From CAZUCD01 sp964618855 (lineage in GTDB: Bacteria > Sumerlaeota > Sumerlaeia > SLMS01 > JANRJK01), in assembly GCA_964618855.1 (NCBI GenBank), contig CAZUCD010000053.1:1-23361 (forward strand): DNA of 23,361 bases, written 5' to 3'. Positions 21,782 through 23,361 of the stretch are shown piece after piece. The position numbers and the translations under genes were made by a program. Below the pieces are notes generated by a model. It did not search any database, was not told the origin of the DNA, and worked only from the letters and a program-made list of their open reading frames with translations. Position 1 is the stretch's first letter; each line of letters opens with the position of its first letter.

Positions 21782-22885
21782 ATGCGTATCGGGGTCCTCG
21801 GCGCCGGCCAGCTCGGCAGGATGCTCGCCCTGGCGGGCATACCGCTCGGGTTCCGGTTTCGGTTCCTGGACCCCGGGCATGACGCGCCCGCCGCGCAGCT
21901 TGGGGAGCTCGTCGCGGGAAGGTACGACGAGACGGATGCCATCGAGAGGTTCCTCGCGGGGCTCGACCGGGTGACCTTCGAGTTCGAGAATGTCCCGGCG
22001 GCCACGGTCGAGCTCATCGCAGGACGGATCCCCGTCGCGCCGTGTGCGAAGTCGCTGCGGACGGCGCAGGACCGCGACTCGGAGCGCAGTCTCTTCGCCG
22101 AGCTCGGTGTCCCGGCGCCCGCATCGCAGTCGGTCGCCACGTACGAGGAGCTGCACGAGGCGGCGCGCCATGTCGGCCTGCCTGCGATCCTCAAGACGCG
22201 TCGCCTCGGCTACGACGGGCGCGGGCAGCACCGGATACGTGATGCGCGCGGGCTCGATGCCGCATGGGAGGCGATGCGCGGGCAGCCCCTCCTGTACGAC
22301 GCGATGATCCCCTTCACGCGCGAGATATCGCTCGTCGCGGTCCGCGGCGCCGACGGCGCCATGAACTTCCACGACCCGGTGGAGAACTCGCACCGCGATG
22401 GCATCCTGCGCGTGTCGCGCGTGATCCCGCGCCACCGTGAGCCGGAGGTCTTTGCGGCCGCGTCGGCGGCCGTGCAACGGATCGCGGACGCGCTCGGGCA
22501 CGTGGGCGTGATCGCGGTGGAGTTCTTCGAGCGCGGAGGGGAATTGCTGGCGAACGAGATTGCGCCGCGCGTCCACAACTCCGGGCACTGGACCATCGAG
22601 GGGGCGTCGACCTCGCAGTTCGAGAACCATCTGCGCGCGGTCGCGGGTCTGCCGCTTGGCCCGACGGAATCCACGCTTCCCGCGGCGATGGTGAACCTGG
22701 TCGGGGGCGTTCCTGACGCGGCGGCAGTCCTTGCGATCCCGGGGGCGCACCTGCACCTCTACGGCAAGGAGCCCCGCCGCGGACGCAAGCTCGGCCACGT
22801 CACCATCGTGGACGGCGACGCGGTGCGCCTTGAGGACAAACTTGCCCGCGTGGACGAACTCGCACGGGCCTCGGAGGATGGATGA
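21782..22885 (+). CDS. purK: N5-carboxyaminoimidazole ribonucleotide synthase PurK
   Basis: ATP-grasp enzyme that uses ATP and bicarbonate to carboxylate AIR to N5-CAIR, the substrate of PurE. It is 367 aa from the ATG at 21782, close to the family norm. The N-terminal dinucleotide-like loop is MRIGVLGAGQLGRMLALAG. The ATP-grasp core shows LPAILKTRRLGYDGRGQ, then VAVRGADG, and VIAVEFFERGGELLANEIAPRVHNSGHWTIEGA, in which the metal-binding Glu and Asn residues are in place (NEIAPRVHNSGH). YGKEPRRGRKLGHVT near the C-terminus is also typical. Its last codons overlap the start of the phosphatase gene (ATGA), so the three downstream genes purE-purK-phosphatase form one unit. Confidence 0.97.
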   Translation: MRIGVLGAGQLGRMLALAGIPLGFRFRFLDPGHDAPAAQLGELVAGRYDETDAIERFLAGLDRVTFEFENVPAATVELIAGRIPVAPCAKSLRTAQDRDSERSLFAELGVPAPASQSVATYEELHEAARHVGLPAILKTRRLGYDGRGQHRIRDARGLDAAWEAMRGQPLLYDAMIPFTREISLVAVRGADGAMNFHDPVENSHRDGILRVSRVIPRHREPEVFAAASAAVQRIADALGHVGVIAVEFFERGGELLANEIAPRVHNSGHWTIEGASTSQFENHLRAVAGLPLGPTESTLPAAMVNLVGGVPDAAAVLAIPGAHLHLYGKEPRRGRKLGHVTIVDGDAVRLEDKLARVDELARASEDG

Positions 22886-23361
22886 GCATGGCACGCTACC
22901 GGGTGCTGTTCGTGTGCATGGGGAACATCTGCCGCTCCCCCGCCGGGGAGGGCGTGCTGCGGCGCGCCCTGGAGGAGGCGGGGCTCGCCGGGCACGTGGA
23001 TGTGGAGTCCGCGGGGACGATCGACTACCATGAGGGGGAGCTGCCCGACCGGCGCATGCGCGAGGCGGCCGAGCGGCGGGGATACGTCCTCGACTCCCGC
23101 GCGCGCGCCATCTCCCGCCGGGACCTGGACGAGTTCGACATGATCCTGGTCGCGGACGAGGAGAACATGCAGCGCGTGGCGCGCATGGCGTCGTCGGACT
23201 CGCATCGCGGGAAGCTCTCGCTCATGCTCGACTGGCATCCCGTGCGGCGGGGCGAGGGCGTTCCCGACCCCTACTACGGCGGGCCGCAGGGATTCGAGCA
23301 CGTGCTCGACCTGATCGAACAAACGTGCCCGGAACTGGTGGCGCACATCAGGGCGAGGGTG
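22882..23361 (+). CDS. Low-molecular-weight protein tyrosine phosphatase (3'-partial)
   Basis: Dephosphorylates phosphotyrosine (or phosphoarginine in some homologues) on proteins; in bacteria it often regulates capsule or exopolysaccharide kinases. The ATG at 22882 overlaps the purK TGA (ATGA); a second ATG lies at 22888, and the GGAGG at 22873-22877 could serve either. The frame is open to the window edge, 160 codons without a stop, close to a full-length protein (~150-165 aa). The P-loop is VCMGNICRSP (nucleophile Cys12, Arg18 of CX5R), and the general acid is Asp129 in VPDPYYGG. A conserved SAGT follows the first strand-helix unit. Coupling to purEK is probably incidental co-transcription. 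It could instead be an arsenate reductase-like relative, but the DPY loop favours a phosphatase. Confidence 0.94.
   Translation, partial: MSMARYRVLFVCMGNICRSPAGEGVLRRALEEAGLAGHVDVESAGTIDYHEGELPDRRMREAAERRGYVLDSRARAISRRDLDEFDMILVADEENMQRVARMASSDSHRGKLSLMLDWHPVRRGEGVPDPYYGGPQGFEHVLDLIEQTCPELVAHIRARV

Overview
The window is high-GC DNA (about two thirds G+C by eye) from a draft assembly; one run of 10 Ns marks a scaffold gap inside the first gene. Coding density is high and no gene-free stretch exceeds about 280 bases. I see no rRNA, tRNA, CRISPR array, integrase, transposase or phage gene. The organism looks like an uncultured Gram-negative bacterium. Its large secreted protein built from HYR-like, PPC-like and DNRLRE/CBM96-like modules, and its pseudopilin of the 'FTLIELLIVVAIIAILAAIAVPNFLEAQ' style, recall Planctomycetota, Sumerlaeota or Hydrogenedentota draft genomes. 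That placement is a low-confidence inference from protein style.

Layout. (1) 1-3023 (+): ileS, a type 2 (eukaryote-like) isoleucyl-tRNA synthetase, cut by the window edge and interrupted by the N gap. (2) 3169-7422 (+): a 1417-aa exported modular protein with architecture A-A-(B-C)-(B-C)-D-D, followed by a textbook terminator. (3) 7700-8563 (-): an exported FecR-like protein with a membrane segment and an acidic tail, with its own terminator. It diverges from mpg (alkyladenine DNA glycosylase) and the overlapping modB (8615-9888, +). (4) 9899-13547 (-): dgt, a four-AT-hook DNA-binding protein and an ABC-2 polysaccharide-type permease in series, then purS-purQ behind a TATAAT promoter. (5) 13750-17375 (-): an ADP-ribosylglycohydrolase-fold protein with altered metal-ligand motifs, a flippase-like (UPF0104) membrane protein and an orphan PAS/HAMP histidine kinase, close together or overlapping. 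(6) 17517-18554 (+): rsgA, convergent with xdhC. (7) 18570-21056 (-): an anchored protein of unknown function, translationally coupled to a type II/IV pseudopilin, then xdhC. (8) 21278-end (+): purE, purK and a low-molecular-weight tyrosine phosphatase that runs off the window.

Most of the content is housekeeping: translation, ribosome assembly, purine synthesis by two separate pairs (purSQ and purEK), dNTP control and base-excision repair. The envelope theme comprises the ABC-2 permease, the UPF0104 protein, the pseudopilin, the FecR-like protein and the secreted modular protein. Two molybdenum-related genes, modB and xdhC, stand alone without their usual partners. The parts most worth a second look are the ADP-ribosylglycohydrolase-like/flippase/kinase cluster, in which both soluble domains have unusual active-site motifs, the AT-hook protein, and the pseudopilin pair with a palindrome over its putative promoter. 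I do not see a clear-cut, previously undescribed defence or mobile system.
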